A stretch of 64,000 bases of DNA from Dactylonectria macrodidyma (GCA_020744425.1 JAGMUV010000001.1:4216001-4280000); one strand, 5' to 3'; shown: positions 10,737 to 21,779, counted from the first letter of the stretch. The notes: generated from the letters alone by a model not told the origin. A program made the numbers and translations.

Positions 10737-11100
10737 TCAGCACAGGTTTCCATCAACGCCAAAGCGTCATCATATCGACCTTGCCTTTTCCAAGTGAAAG
10801 CTAGATTGTTCATGCTGGTCAGCGTATCCGGATGATCAGCGCCGAGTTTCGTCTTACTCGGCTCTATCACTTGCACCTCTAGCTTCTCTGCCTCCTCCTA
10901 TCGGCTCTGCTTCCTATATATTAATATAAGATTAGCCATACTAGTTAGTATAGAAGGATGATTAGCTCCGAGTTTTGTCTTGTGAGCCTCTATTACTTGT
11001 ACGTTTAGCTTCTCTTCCTCCTCCTATTAGCCTTAGTTCTAAAATGTTAATATAAGATTGTTCATGCTCTTTGTAAGAGTTAGGGCCGAAGGAGCTATGG
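10737..11100 (-). pseudogene. TPR-repeat protein fragment, RIP-damaged
   Basis: On the minus strand two to three degenerate copies of the 42-residue kinesin-light-chain-type TPR are readable. The best shows KLGADHPDTLTSMNNLAFTW then GRYDDALALM, and the next ANHPSILTSMANL then EEAEKLEVQVIEA. Such repeats form the C-terminal sensor region of fungal NB-ARC/NACHT (NLR-like) and patatin-TPR proteins. The copies away from the C-terminal end contain in-frame TAG where the repeat expects Trp, consistent with G-to-A change. No upstream NB-ARC or effector domain is visible: the sequence decays into AT-rich DNA beyond 11,150. It is a 3' remnant of a larger gene. Confidence 0.7.
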
Positions 11101-11587
11101 TCTTATCAGATAAGAGGCCACGTAATATAGGCTAGACTAGCTCTTTGGCAAGGGCTCGTAGAGCATTCGCTAAGTGAATGCTTATATACTACCCTATACC
11201 TATCTTTAGATCTCTTATATAACACTTTAATAGACTAATCCTTATAATTCGTTCACTTTTCTATTTTAGTAAATTATTAATATACTATATAAAATAAGAA
11301 GGAATATACTACTAAATCTAGGCATTACTAAGCGTATAATAAGTAAACTATAAATAAATATAAGACTATTTATTTAAAACCTAATATAAAATAAAATTAG
11401 TAAAAACTTTAAACTATTAATAATAAATAATAGAGGACTTTAATTAAAATATAATTTAATTAATTAATTAATTTAAAAAGAAATTTAAATAAGATTACTT
11501 TATATATTTTATAAAAATAGCTTTTATAAAGAATTATTATTATTTATAATTTAATAATTATTAATTAAATACATATTAAAAAGTAAC
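11101..11587. other. AT-rich, RIP-like decayed DNA
   Basis: Base composition turns strongly AT-rich with many TTAATTAA/TAATATA runs and no readable frame. It is probably the continuation of the decayed TPR gene or an older transposon. Confidence 0.5.
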
Positions 11588-12619
11588 TGTTATAGATAGG
11601 TCGGGACCAGGTTCCCACTAGCAGAAATGACAAGCCCATAGTCAAATCTTCCACTCTGGAAGTTAGATCAGACAATCAAGACTTTACACATAACATACAG
11701 AACCAGATCACTAAGTACCAATTACTAAGGTGAAGGAACTGTAACAGTGTAAAACACGACGACAGGCATATCCGACGGTATAGCTGTTGATAACGACATC
11801 CTTCAAGTCAGACACAGAGAGAACCATAACAAGTGGTAGCAATTGCCGTTATCAATTCGATCGTAAGGAAGGAAATAGCTAGATGAAATAGGCCGCCGGC
11901 CCCAGCTGTGGGTAACAACAGCGCCTCTGCAGGCGGAAACTGCAGTCCTCTGGCTGCTAGCTGCGGCAGCCCTAGGGACCTATTAGCAGACTGCAGAGCC
12001 GCCCTCTTGTTGATCTGCTACAAGCTGCACTAGCAGATCGGGAGGGTCAGCAGCTTGATGCAAGCTGCTGCTGTAAGACCGACCTTTTCACCCTCTTTCC
12101 CGTTGGATCAGATAGCTAGCTGGGGGCCTAGGCAACCGCGATCTAGCTGATCCAACAACCCTCTCAACAACCCGGCTGGAAACGCCCTGCCTTTCCTAGC
12201 CTTCGAAGACCCAGCTGTTGCAGCCGCCTCTGCGACCCGGCTGCTGCAACCGCATTTCCCTCTGCAGCTTACACCTACCAATCCGACCGGACTGCGGCTG
12301 CCGCCGCCGCCGACACCCCCATCGAATACGACCTCTGCCGGTTGCAGCAGCTAGCTTGGGCTGTTGCTGCCGGAACCCTCTTACAAGCTCGAGGCAGCCG
12401 GCCCCGATGACTACGGCCCCGACCGCCGTGATGACTACCCGCGGACCTGACCCTCCGTAAGGTCTTTCCTTCCTGCCCTAGGGCTGTTGCCGCTGTTGGC
12501 CACAGCCGGCTAGCCTTAGGGACCGATTTTCTCTTTGCCGACCCTTCTTTTCTATTTTGCTAGGGAGTTGCCTTCAGTCTGCAGCTGAAAGCAACTACCG
12601 CAAAGACCTAGCTGTCTGC

Positions 12620-12815
12620 TAGTCTGACTATCTGACTGACCGTCTGACTGACTGTCTGATCAGCCGTCTGACTGACTGTCTATCTGACTGACTGACTAGC
12701 TGACTGACTGACTGATAGGAAGCCGGACTGATCATCCGACTGACTGTTAGTCTGACCGGTCAATTGACCCTCTGACCGACCGACCGACCGACCGATCGAC
12801 CGACCGACCGACCGC
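12620..12815. repeat. degenerate TGAC/CGAC tetranucleotide array
   Basis: Long runs of CTGA/CTGT units change into a (CGAC)n run near 12775-12815. It is a simple repeat without coding meaning. Confidence 0.85.
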
Positions 12816-12925
12816 CGATACGACTGTCAAATCCGTCCTTGAAGACCTAGGAAGCCAGGGCTGTTTTCGTCGGCAGCTCCGACTAGCTGATAGTCTGAGG
12901 GATTGGAAGAGACTGTCCCGGCTGT

Positions 12926-13071
12926 TGACAGCAAGAGCCGCTTTTCCTGCTGTTGGAAACAACTGTCCTAGCCGCCCCTTGAAGCTAGGGCTGCTGTTGC
13001 AGCTGACTGCAAGAGCCGCTTTTCCTGCTGTTAGAAGCAGCTGTCCTAGCTGCCTCTTGAAGCTAGGTCCG
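12926..13071. repeat. 78-bp tandem duplication
   Basis: Two adjacent copies start at 12926 and 13004. Both contain GCAAGAGCCGCTTTTCCTGC and end near CTTGAAGCTAGG. Differences are mostly transitions. Confidence 0.8.
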
Positions 13072-13355
13072 CTAGTCAAGCTGTTGTCTGATCGGTCTTG
13101 TTACTTCTGTCTATTAGAGTGTTATTTTAGCTACTGGGACAGTAGCTTCTTTCTCTTTGTATCCGGCACTTGTTATGGATTAGAAAGGAAGGATGTAGCT
13201 TAGTTATAGCAATAGCTAGCTGTAGCTAGCTGTGGCTAGTTGTAGCTAATTGTAACTGAAATTACTAGCTTAGTCAGCTAGTAAAGGGATTAGAAAAGGG
13301 GTCAATTCTGACCTCTTATTTTAGAATAACACATCTATAACATTATCATTATCTA

Positions 13356-13764
13356 TGTGACGATCGGGTCAATACGCTATCCTCGTAAGGCTAGGGTATG
13401 CTGGGTCCTGATCTGGGGGTTTATGTAATAAAGTAATCAGGCGAGTTAAGATTGAATAATGCTTGTTACGTCTGGTAATAGTAGAGTGAAACGTACTCAA
13501 TGTAACCAAGTTGTATTGATAGCTGAGGAGCTGCCTATACTAGATGTGCACTTCTCAGATGACTATATACTAGGGTGCTTACTATGCTTTGGTCCTGTCT
13601 GCTCACGATGCTCACTCTGTGGAGTATCGTGTGAGTGAGCGTCCGTACTATCGCTCACTCTGTTTAAAGTGGGTCCGCTCACTCCGGCCTTAAGTATCCC
13701 CGTACTTCTGATTCTGCTGGCCGTGACTGCCCTAGCCTCTTAAGAGGTCGCCCAGGCCGTGACA
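13356..13764 (-). repeat. gypsy 3' LTR (left)
   Basis: 409 bp. On the plus strand it begins TGTGACGATC and ends GGCCGTGACA; read on the element's strand it is TGTCACGGCC...GATCGTCACA. It pairs with 20821-21229 with transition differences. Confidence 0.95.
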
Positions 13765-13777
13765 CGATGTCTCCCCT
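13765..13777 (-). promoter_or_regulatory. gypsy polypurine tract
   Basis: On the minus strand AGGGGAGACATCG directly precedes the 3' LTR. The same 13 bases precede the right-hand LTR of both TRIM elements in this window. Confidence 0.8.
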
Positions 13778-13789
13778 CTAATGATCTTG

Positions 13790-13810
13790 TCCTTAAGATC
13801 GTATTTATAG
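13790..13810 (+). promoter_or_regulatory. putative promoter of the antisense gypsy gene
   Basis: TCCTTAAG followed by a TATA-like TATTTATAG, about 70 bp before the antisense start codon. The same TCCTTAAG plus CTATATAAG arrangement occurs at the equivalent place in the gypsy elements at 23704-31940 and 32915-41088, although their LTRs differ. The promoter role is inferred. Confidence 0.45.
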
Positions 13811-13878
13811 CTAGCTGGTCCCCAGTGTGTTGGTTCCCTAACTTGCTCTCGATTATTTATAAAAGAAATGCTGACATA

Positions 13879-14563
13879 ATGTCCAGCCGTGTTTCTAAAA
13901 ACAAGAGACCTGAGAAACCGCTACCTTCTGACGCTACACGCCGTCGTGTTGCTTCTGCTGAATATATTGATTACGCTGGGTTCGAGGTGATGCCCTGTAC
14001 TCGCTGTTCAGCCCGAGGGGCTGTTTGTAAAATGGTGGATGGGGGAAAATGCGGCCTCTGTATACGCTTAGGTCGTCCGTGCGATGTAATGGGTGTACCG
14101 CTGAATTCTCGTGAGTTTTGGTGTGTGTCTGTTAAAATGAATGTGGTTGCTGATTTCCGTAGTGACGCGGGTTCTGTTGGAGGCGAGGCGTCTTGACGTA
14201 GAGGAGCTGGCTGCTGAAGAGCTACTGCAAGTTCGTCACGCCGCTTTCGCCGAGGCTTAGAAAAGCTTCGTCCTTCGTCAGTAGGAGTTGGAGGAGTCGC
14301 TTGCCCGCTTGTCGCGCTTGCGTAAGCAGCGTCGCTCCCTGGTTTCGAAAGGAAATGAGATGGTTCGTCTTAACCAGGAGGCCTTAGAGGGCCTGGATGA
14401 GGTGGTGGCTGAGACGTCTGAGACCATCTCCGATGTATAGTCCCTTGTCTATACCGATCTGATTGATTGGTCTAGGGTGGACTTGAGCTCTTTGGACTTT
14501 GATCCTTCCTTGCTTTCTGATGTCGTGTATGAAACGCCTTCAGCAGGCGCTGTGCATGGTTGA
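13879..14563 (+). pseudogene. antisense Cys6/coiled-coil accessory gene of the gypsy element
   Basis: Opposite to gag-pol, starting 115 bp inside the 3' LTR. Exons 13879-14110 and 14163-14563 flank a 52-bp intron with GTGAGT and TTTCCGTAG ends, phase 1. The product would be about 210 residues. A Cys6 motif C-x2-C-x6-C-x7-C-x2-C-x6-C (starting CTRCSARGAVC) has exact Zn2Cys6 spacing but few basic residues. A Glu/Leu/Arg-rich coiled coil follows (for example LDVEELAAEELLQ and LARLSRLRKQRRSL), then a short acidic tail. Three TAG codons (14258, 14282, 14438) interrupt exon 2 and fit CAG-to-TAG damage, so this copy is dead. The last 92 bp overlap the 3' end of pol, tail to tail. Function is unknown: silencing suppression, LTR regulation or capsid-associated roles are only guesses. 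Confidence 0.72.
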
Positions 14564-17500
14564 GGTTTCCTGGTGGTTCTTACGATGTTTCGCTTTCAGG
14601 GTAGCCTTTCTATTTGACGAGGTATTTTATCTGACCGTCGATTTTCTTCATTTCGCGGATCTCCTCGACGTGATATTCTTCTGGATCTTCTACCTGTGGT
14701 TCGTGGTCGTGACCGTTGTTGACCATGATTGTGTTTTCGAATGGTTCTAGTAGTGAAATGTGGAACACTGGATGTTTTTTGCTCTTTAGGTCCAACCTAT
14801 AGTTATTTTCTGAGATTTTTTCCAGAACTTTATAGGGTCTGATGAACTTATAGTCAAGTTTTTTGCTTGGCCTGTCCGTTGAAACATTTTTTGTAGCTAA
14901 GAGGACCATGTCCCCCTTTGAAAAGGATAGTCCCTTTATCCGTTTAAAGTCATAGTATTTTTTCATCTGGTTTCTAATAAACTCGAGTTTAGTCCTTAGT
15001 TCTTCGTGGAGGTTCTTTAGTTTATTAGAGGTAAGTATTGCGTGAGGGTTGATGATTCCTTCTCGCGGTCTGTAGTACGCATTGGGTGTGAATCCGAAAT
15101 TCGCGAATGCTGGTGTGAGCTTCGTGCTTTCGTGTGTAGCAGTATTATAGCTTAGTTAGGCTATTAGTAGTTTTTCTACCTAATCGTTCTATTCGTAATT
15201 AATATAGTACTGTAGGTATTATTCGAGGATCTGGTTCGTCCTTTCTATTTGTCTGTCTACTTGTAGTCGGAATGCGGTGGTTAATCGGTGGTTGAGTCTA
15301 AGCTGTGCTATCAAAGCTTGCTAGAACTTGGATGTAAATGGGGGTCCTCTGTCGGTTAGGATCTCCACTGGTAATCCGTGTATACTGACGATGTTCCGGT
15401 TGAATACGTAGGCGAATTCTTCTGCGTCTGTTGCTTCTCTGTATGGTATAAAATAGGAAAATTTCGTGAATCTGTCTACGATGATAAGAATGCTGTCGTA
15501 GAAGGCTCTGGTTACTGGGTCTTCTAATAGAGGTAGTTTCATAATGAAATCCATAGTAATGGAATGCCATAGTCTCTGAGCTACTGGTAGGGGCTGCAGT
15601 TCTCCGTAGGGCTTGTGGCGTCGTGCCTTGGTTTTCGCATAAAGGCTGCATTGTCGGATGATATCTTGCACGACCTTCTTGATTCTAGGAAATGTGTATG
15701 TCGTTTTGACTCTCTCAAGGGTTTTGGTGACTCCTTAGTGTCCATGTAGTGTGTGAGAATGTATTTCCTGTACAAGCTGTTCTTGCAGTTCTGTCGGAAC
15801 TTGCAATTTCCGTGGTTCCAGCTGTGAGGCGGGGATTGGGCAGGGGTTTCCGGTGACCCTGTCCATTTCGTAGGTCTGATTGTGTTATTCAATTTTCTTC
15901 AGTAGTTCGTTGTCGCAGGTCGTGTGGTATGTGCTGCTAAGTGTTACCCGTAGTAGGCATTCGTGGCGCTGGTGTATGTATCCTAAGTACTTTTGTTATA
16001 AGTGTCCCTTAGGGGTGAAGGAGAATATTTGCTCGCTGGCTTTGATCTTTCCGGTGTTGAAATCAATGCGTTGGCTAATCGCATTAGCTCGTCCGTTTTC
16101 TGATCCTTTCATGTGGATGATGGTATAGTTAAATTCCGATAGATATTCGGCATATCTGAGTTATTGTCTACTGAGTTTCTGTGTTGTTATAAAGTATGAG
16201 ATATTCTTGTGGTCTGTGTAGACCTTGACCTTATGGTTGTTTCTTAAAAGATAGTATTAAAATTCCTTAAAGTAGTTAATAATAGCTAGGAATTCTTGGT
16301 TGTAGATGGGGTAGTTGAGTTCTGGTCCGTGCATCTTATATGAATAGAATGCAATGGGGTGTAACAATCCGTTTTCGTCTCTTTGTCCGATCTGGCCGCT
16401 TAGGGCGAATCCTGAGGCGTTGGTCTCTAATTCGATTTCTTTGTTAGGGTCGAATGATGCTAAGATGGGTTCTGAAGTGATTGCGTCTTTGATCGACTGG
16501 AAGGCCTGTTCTGCCTCGTCATCCCATTTGAACTTAACTCCTTTCTTTATAAACCTGGTGAGTGGGATAGTATATTTGCTGAAGTGTTTGATGAATCGTC
16601 GGTAGTAGTTTGCGAATCCTAGGAAGGATTGTAGTTCTGTGAGGTTTTCGGGTTGTTTCTATTCCCGTACTGCCGCGATCTTCTTGGGGTCTATCCGCAC
16701 CTGGTTGTAGGATATGATGTGTCTAAGGAACTCTACTTCCGAAGTATGGAAGTTGCTTTTTTCGGGTTTAATAAGCAAGTTTGCGTCTTGTAGCTTCTGT
16801 AATACTGTGTGGACGTGTCGCTTATAATCTTCTTCGTTTTCGGAGAAAATGAGTATGTCGTCTAGGTAGCATATAATAAAGATGTCGAGATGTTCGCGCA
16901 GTACGTTGGTGATCATTCGTTAGAATGCGGCTAGCGCGTTAGTGAGTCTAAAGGGCATAACTAAGTATTCGTATAGCCTGAACTTGGTTCTGAAAGCGGT
17001 CTTCTATTTATGTCCTTGTTTGATACGGATCAGGTTGTAGGCTCCTTTGAGATCGAGCGCTGTGAACCACTTAGCCCCATGCAGCCTGTCGTGCATCTCG
17101 GGGATTAGGGGTAACGGTGTGCGATCCTTCTCAGTGATTGAGTTGAGTTGCCTGTAGTCCACGCAGAGGCGTAGCTTTCTGTTCTTTTTGGGTATAAACA
17201 TGACTGGGTATCCGGCTGAAGACTTCGATTTCTAGATATAGCCTTTTCTCTCCATTTCTTAGATGTATTCTCTCAGCGTTATCAGCTCGTTATTATTAAG
17301 GTTGTAGATGGGAAAAAACTTGGGGTTGGTCCCGTCCTTCAGGACGATTTCCAGGTCCCATTCGCTTGGTTCTGGGAGACCAGTCTTAAGTTCCTCCTTG
17401 AAGAGTTTTTCGTAGATTCGGTATCTTAGGGGTACGTTTTTGAGTCGTTCCTCTTCTGCTTGTCGTTGCTTTTTCTGCTCTTTGAGGTCCTTATCCATCT

Positions 17501-18116
17501 GTCTGAACTGTTTTCGGATGAATGCGATGACTCGTTTTATGTATCGCATTTTCCCTTATTGGTGCTTCCGTTTTGTTCCCTTCGGGGGTGAGGAAGTGTC
17601 TGTCGTTTCTTCCTTTGTGACTTCGTCATTGTTCCTGTCGCCGATCGAAGCTTGAGATCTCGGGTCGTGTCCATCGCTGTCTGCGATCTGGGGAGGTGCG
17701 TCTTTCTAACGCATTTGGCCTTTCTCCCAGTCGATATCAGGGTTGTGTCTTCGTAGCCAAGGTCGTCCGAGCACTACCGGGTAGTCTTCGACGTCGAGGA
17801 TGTCGAAATCCACTCCTTGGTTCCTTCCTTCTATAAGTACTTTGAGGTGATCAATCTCTCGTAGCACCCTTCCTTCGTCATAGCTGAAAGGTGTTCCTTC
17901 CAGGTTAGACACTTCGTAGGGAAATTTCTTATGTTTCCATAGCAATGCTAACTTGTTTACTAACTCTGGTTGGATGTAATTCATAGCAGTACCGCAGTCT
18001 ACTAGCGCTATTACCCATACTCTATTGATTCGGACTTCTGTCGTGATTGTGTCCTCTTCGGGACCTCTTACAGCACTTAGAGCCTTCTTCGGAAGTGATG
18101 TCTCTACTTCCGCCAT
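14472..18116 (-). pseudogene. Ty3/gypsy pol (protease-RT-RNaseH-integrase-chromodomain), interrupted
   Basis: Domains in order on the minus strand. Retropepsin at 18116-17706 reads LVDCGTAMNYI where DSG is usual. Reverse transcriptase spans 17549-16659, with [28 protein letters not shown] and the catalytic YLDDILIFSE near 16850. RNase H follows to about 16000. The integrase zinc finger and core include HSITMDFI (about 15560), IVDRFTKFSYF and LPVEILTDRGPPF at 15671-15321. The integrase tail LDYKFIRPYKVLE lies at 14966-14610, and the chromodomain VEEIREM...KGYPESE ends near 14540, its conserved Trp now TAG. The frame ends at TAG 14474-14472. Many in-frame stops fit RIP. The chromodomain suggests targeting to heterochromatin, which suits its AT-rich neighbourhood. 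Confidence 0.9.
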
Positions 18117-18179
18117 GCTTGTCTGTCGCTCCGTTACAGACGGCGAGTGTCGTTTTTTGCGTGCTTGCGGATTTCTTCA

Positions 18180-20758
18180 TACTACAGCCTGTCGCAGCGT
18201 TCTCCTCCTGTGCGGGTTTTGAAGTCGAACCCGTCTTTGTGCATCTTGTGGATCCTCTCATGGATCGCTCGTGAGTATTCTGCGTGCTCGAGGCACTTTC
18301 GGTTGCTGCAGTTCATGGCGTGGTTGGCTGGACATTCTAGCGGTCTATGCCATAACTGTACTTTTTCTCGTTCGTGCATACAGCATTCTTCTATGACGCA
18401 ATTGTTGATCGTCGAGCCTTTTTCGACACATTCTTCGGGGTAGAAGTTATTTCGTAGCTCGAGCTGAGCCACTCCCATCCCTTCGAACCATTCGACGACT
18501 CTGTAGTCCCGTGCCTCAGTCCTATTGTAGAACCGTTATAGCGGCTGGAGTATAGTTCGTATAGGATAGCAGTCGTGGTAGAGTTTCTCGAAGCGATGCA
18601 ACACGCATGCGTGGTAGGTGCACGATATCCAGGACACGTCAATATGTCTAGGATGTCGTGGGTGTAGTGATGGTTCGTCGCCAATAATCGCTCGTCCTAT
18701 CCGGCTGTCTGCCTCAGTGAGGTCTTTCCGCTGGATCGCGCGGATATAGATAGGTTGACCTTCTGCCGCGTCTGACGTTCTTTTAACGAGTTGCTTTAGC
18801 ATTCGCTCGCTTTTTCCGTCCTTTCCCGGGGAGAAATCAGGGGTGTTTTCTTCTAGCTCCTGTTTAAGTAGTTGCAGGGCGACTGATTCTTCCTCCGAGG
18901 TGTTGTTAATACTGCCGCCGTCGTTGGACTCGGGATATTCGTCCGCGGGGGCTAGTATGTCTTTGTCGGTGATAGGGAGTCCAAGCCTTCTTGCTTGTCT
19001 GGCTTTAGCGCCTGCGCTAATGCTTAGCTCTCCTTCCTTGCGTAAGTAGTACTTGCGTCTAATCTCATCGTTTGTTTGTTGTTATCGTGAGATTTTGGTA
19101 GTGCCCTCGCAAGGGGCTGCTACGATTGGTAGTGTTTCCGGGGCAGGCTGTCGGTCTGGGATGTCGTCTTCTTCGTCCGTTATTTCTACTGTTGGTCGAA
19201 TGTACTTAAAGGTGTCTTTCTTTCGGATTTCCTTGCCCTTTCTGATCATGCTAATCTTTCTGATAGTGCCGTAAGGTGGTCTTTCCTCCTTCTGTCTGGT
19301 CGGCAATGGAACTGGTGTCTAGAGCGTTGAGATGTTGTTAATGTTAGAGGTCATACCCTTCTATCGATCTTCAAGGGGTGTTTGTCGCTCTTTTTCCGTT
19401 TTCTAGCTTGGCTTTCCTTCCTCATAGGTCTTACCTTTGAGTGTCTCTTCGCTCTTGAGTTCCTCATTCGCGAGGGGGGTGATTTCGTTGGATGAAATCC
19501 CCGTGTTGTCGTAACCTGCTCTGGCCATCGCGACTGTTTTCTTACCCATCTGGGGTTCCTCCCCCTGTTGGCCGACCTATCCTACCTTCTTCTTACCTTT
19601 AGGTACTGGTTTGAATTGTTGATCGGTTTTGGGCTTTCGGCATTTGCGGGAAGTGTGTCCCGGGATGCCGCAGTTCTAACAGAGGACCTTGGAGTAGTCT
19701 TTCTTGACCATCCTAATGTTCATGGGGCCTGAGTCTGTTCTGTAAGAGGTATCTGTTTGTCGTTTCTTCCTATGGTTTGTGTGGTTTCCTCTATTCTTCT
19801 ATTGTAGGGTGTAGGATCCTCCGGACTTCTCAGCCTTCTTTTCCTGTCGTCTTTCGAATTGCTGGTCATTGATTTCCATAGCAAGTTGTACTAGTCCGTT
19901 GTACGTAGTGGGTTTAGTTTTCCTGACTATCGCGTCTTTGACATCGGACTTTAACCCTTTGTAGAAGCTTGCTATGTATCCTTCTTCTCCCCAGTTGAGT
20001 CGTGAGGCGAGGTTGCGGTGTTCGGCTGCGTACGTGGACGCTGCTCCTTTCTGATGGAGTTTCTGGATTTGCTGTTCCGCTGCTCGTTTCTCGTCCTGGA
20101 GTCTGAAAGCGCTTTTGAGCTCGTGCTTAAAGACTTCATAGCTTCTATAGATGGCCCTGGTTTCTTCTTTTCTATCGGCGTAGATGTGGTTAACGTAGTC
20201 CCTCATGATGGGTTTAAACTATCGGAGAGCTTTATTCTTGAGGAACCCTGTAGTATGCCGGACTTTGGCGTTACTAGTGACGAACTGGGTTGGATAATAC
20301 AGCTAGTAGGCCCTGAGCTGTGTCAGGAATCCCTGGAGCGCAGCTGCGGATCCGTCGTAGGGGTCCGGTTGTCTTGGTTTAAGGATTTCTCTGGCGTCTT
20401 TTCCTGTTGCCGAATTGGAGGCCAGATTCTCGATGTGGTCCCTGTAGAGGCTGGTTTGTTTCTTAGAGGCCTCGGTGAGCCTCTTGAGTTTGTCCATGAG
20501 TGCCTTGACTTGGTCGTTCAAGTTGTCGATTTGTCCTTGTTTCTTGATAGCGTCCCTGTGGGAGGCTTCGGCAAGGTTGTTGAACTTATCGCTAAGTCGT
20601 TTATTATGTCACTCCAGTTTGCGTACCTCCGCTTCGTGACTTGCGGGCGCGATAACTTCTTCCTCGTCGTCTGTGTCCATCGGGACTGGGATAGGTGGTT
20701 TGCCTGTCGGCTGGCGAGAAGAGGATGGAGTCGAACCAGGTGTAGTAGGTAGAGCCAT
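18180..20758 (-). pseudogene. Ty3/gypsy gag with zinc knuckle and a Cys/His-rich extension, interrupted
   Basis: The start codon at 20758 opens MALPTTPGST. A helical Gag core is at 20521-19799 (KPRQPDPYDGSAAALQGFLTQLR, broken here by no stop; later NHIYADRKEE and LKSAFRLQDEK). A zinc knuckle NCGIPGHTSRKC lies near 19640-19690, with a TAG between its first two cysteines. Downstream an acidic linker leads to an unusual Cys/His-rich stretch at 18478-18182 containing CVIEECCMHE, HRPLECPANHAMNC and CLEHAEYSRAIHERIHK, just before the protease. Several TAG codons break the frame. The Cys/His-rich part looks zinc-binding but is not a standard Gag domain. Confidence 0.8.
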
Positions 20759-20820
20759 TGTAGCGATTCGATATTGTTCAAGCTTGACGCGAGTGATGCA
20801 ATGAACAAGAGCTATCAACG

Positions 20821-21229
20821 TGTGACGATCGGGTTAATACGCTATCCTCGTAAGGCTAGGGTATACTGGGTCCTGATCTAGGGGTTTATGTAACAAAGTA
20901 ATCAGGCGAGTCAAGATTGAACAATGCTTGTCACGTCTGGTAATAGTAGAGTGAAACGTACTTAATGTAACCAAGTTGTATTAATAGCTGAGGAGCTGCC
21001 CATACTAGATATGCACTTCTCAGATGACTATATACTAGGGTGCTTACTATGCCTTGGTCCTGTCTGCTTACGATGCTCACTCTGTGGAGCATCGTGTGAG
21101 TGAGCGTCCGTACTATCGCTCACTCTGTTTAAAGTGGGTCCGCTCACTCCGGCCTTAAGTATCCCCGTACTTCCGATTCTGCCGGCCGTGACCGCCCTGG
21201 CCTCTCAAGAGGTCGCCCAGGCCGTGACA
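20821..21229 (-). repeat. gypsy 5' LTR (right)
   Basis: 409-bp partner of 13356-13764, followed by the ATCTA duplication at 21230-21234. Differences from the left copy are C/T and G/A in both directions, as expected when both were mutated independently. I could not identify a convincing primer-binding site next to it. Confidence 0.95.
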
Positions 21230-21317
21230 ATCTAGCTATTCCCATTCTTAACATGTATGAAGAAGATTACGCGACCGCGTCTTATATGGGTGGGCGGAAG
21301 GGGGGGGTGGGCGGAAG

Positions 21318-21337
21318 CAGCGCTCATCATAAATCAA
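21318..21337 (+). repeat. hAT left terminal inverted repeat
   Basis: 20-bp repeat preceded by the GGCGGAAG duplication. The left flank itself contains an earlier GGGCGGAAG, so the target sequence was locally repeated. Confidence 0.9.
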
Positions 21338-21779
21338 CTCAATCAATCAATCACCCCAATCAAATCAATCAATCCAGCCGATTCCTCGCTTCAATCAAAT
21401 CAATTCTAGCGATTTGCAAGCTAATATGATTTAATAAAGTTAATATATATTATACTATATCTAAACTATCTAAAAGGATTAATATAGTCTGCCCTATGCT
21501 AGTCTTACTTTATATAAGATAGCTATAGATAGGTAATACTTCTTACTTTTATATAAAGTTATAGCCTAATTAATACTTACTATTACTAGCTAACCCATAC
21601 TAAACCCTAGACCGGCTAATACGCTCTGCATCCTATTGTAATACATTAACTTCACTATTAATACTACATAATACTAGTAATAAGATGCTAGACTCACTAG
21701 CGCTCTCTTTATTAGCGAGTCTTCTGCTAGAGATTTTAATGCCTTACCCTACCCTACTCTTTCCTTCTGCATTCTTATA

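Larger units (their letters stand above)
11588..13342. mobile_element. candidate 1.75-kb solo LTR or small element with TG...CA inverted ends
   Basis: The block begins TGTTATAGAT and ends ATCTATAACA, a perfect 10-bp inverted repeat with the TG/CA ends of LTRs. It is GC-rich against AT-rich DNA on its left, has no coding capacity I recognise, and contains a tetranucleotide array (12620-12815) and a 78-bp tandem duplication (12926-13071). The 5-bp flanks (GTAAC and TTATC) do not match, so a target duplication is not supported. It could also be a non-autonomous TIR element. Confidence 0.45.
13356..21229 (-). mobile_element. Ty3/gypsy chromovirus, complete but mildly mutated
   Basis: A 7874-bp element with 409-bp LTRs (13356-13764 and 20821-21229) and a perfect 5-bp target duplication ATCTA at 13351-13355 and 21230-21234. 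Gag-pol runs on the minus strand, so the 5' LTR is on the right. The order gag, protease, reverse transcriptase, RNase H, integrase, chromodomain marks it as a chromovirus. In-frame TAG/TAA codons interrupt all domains, mostly explainable as C-to-T or G-to-A change. The two LTRs differ by scattered transitions. A separate spliced gene lies antisense at 13879-14563. Confidence 0.95.

Noticed and set aside
12620..12815. CRISPR-like or regulatory repeat array
   Set aside because: Simple tetranucleotide runs without spacers in a eukaryotic context.
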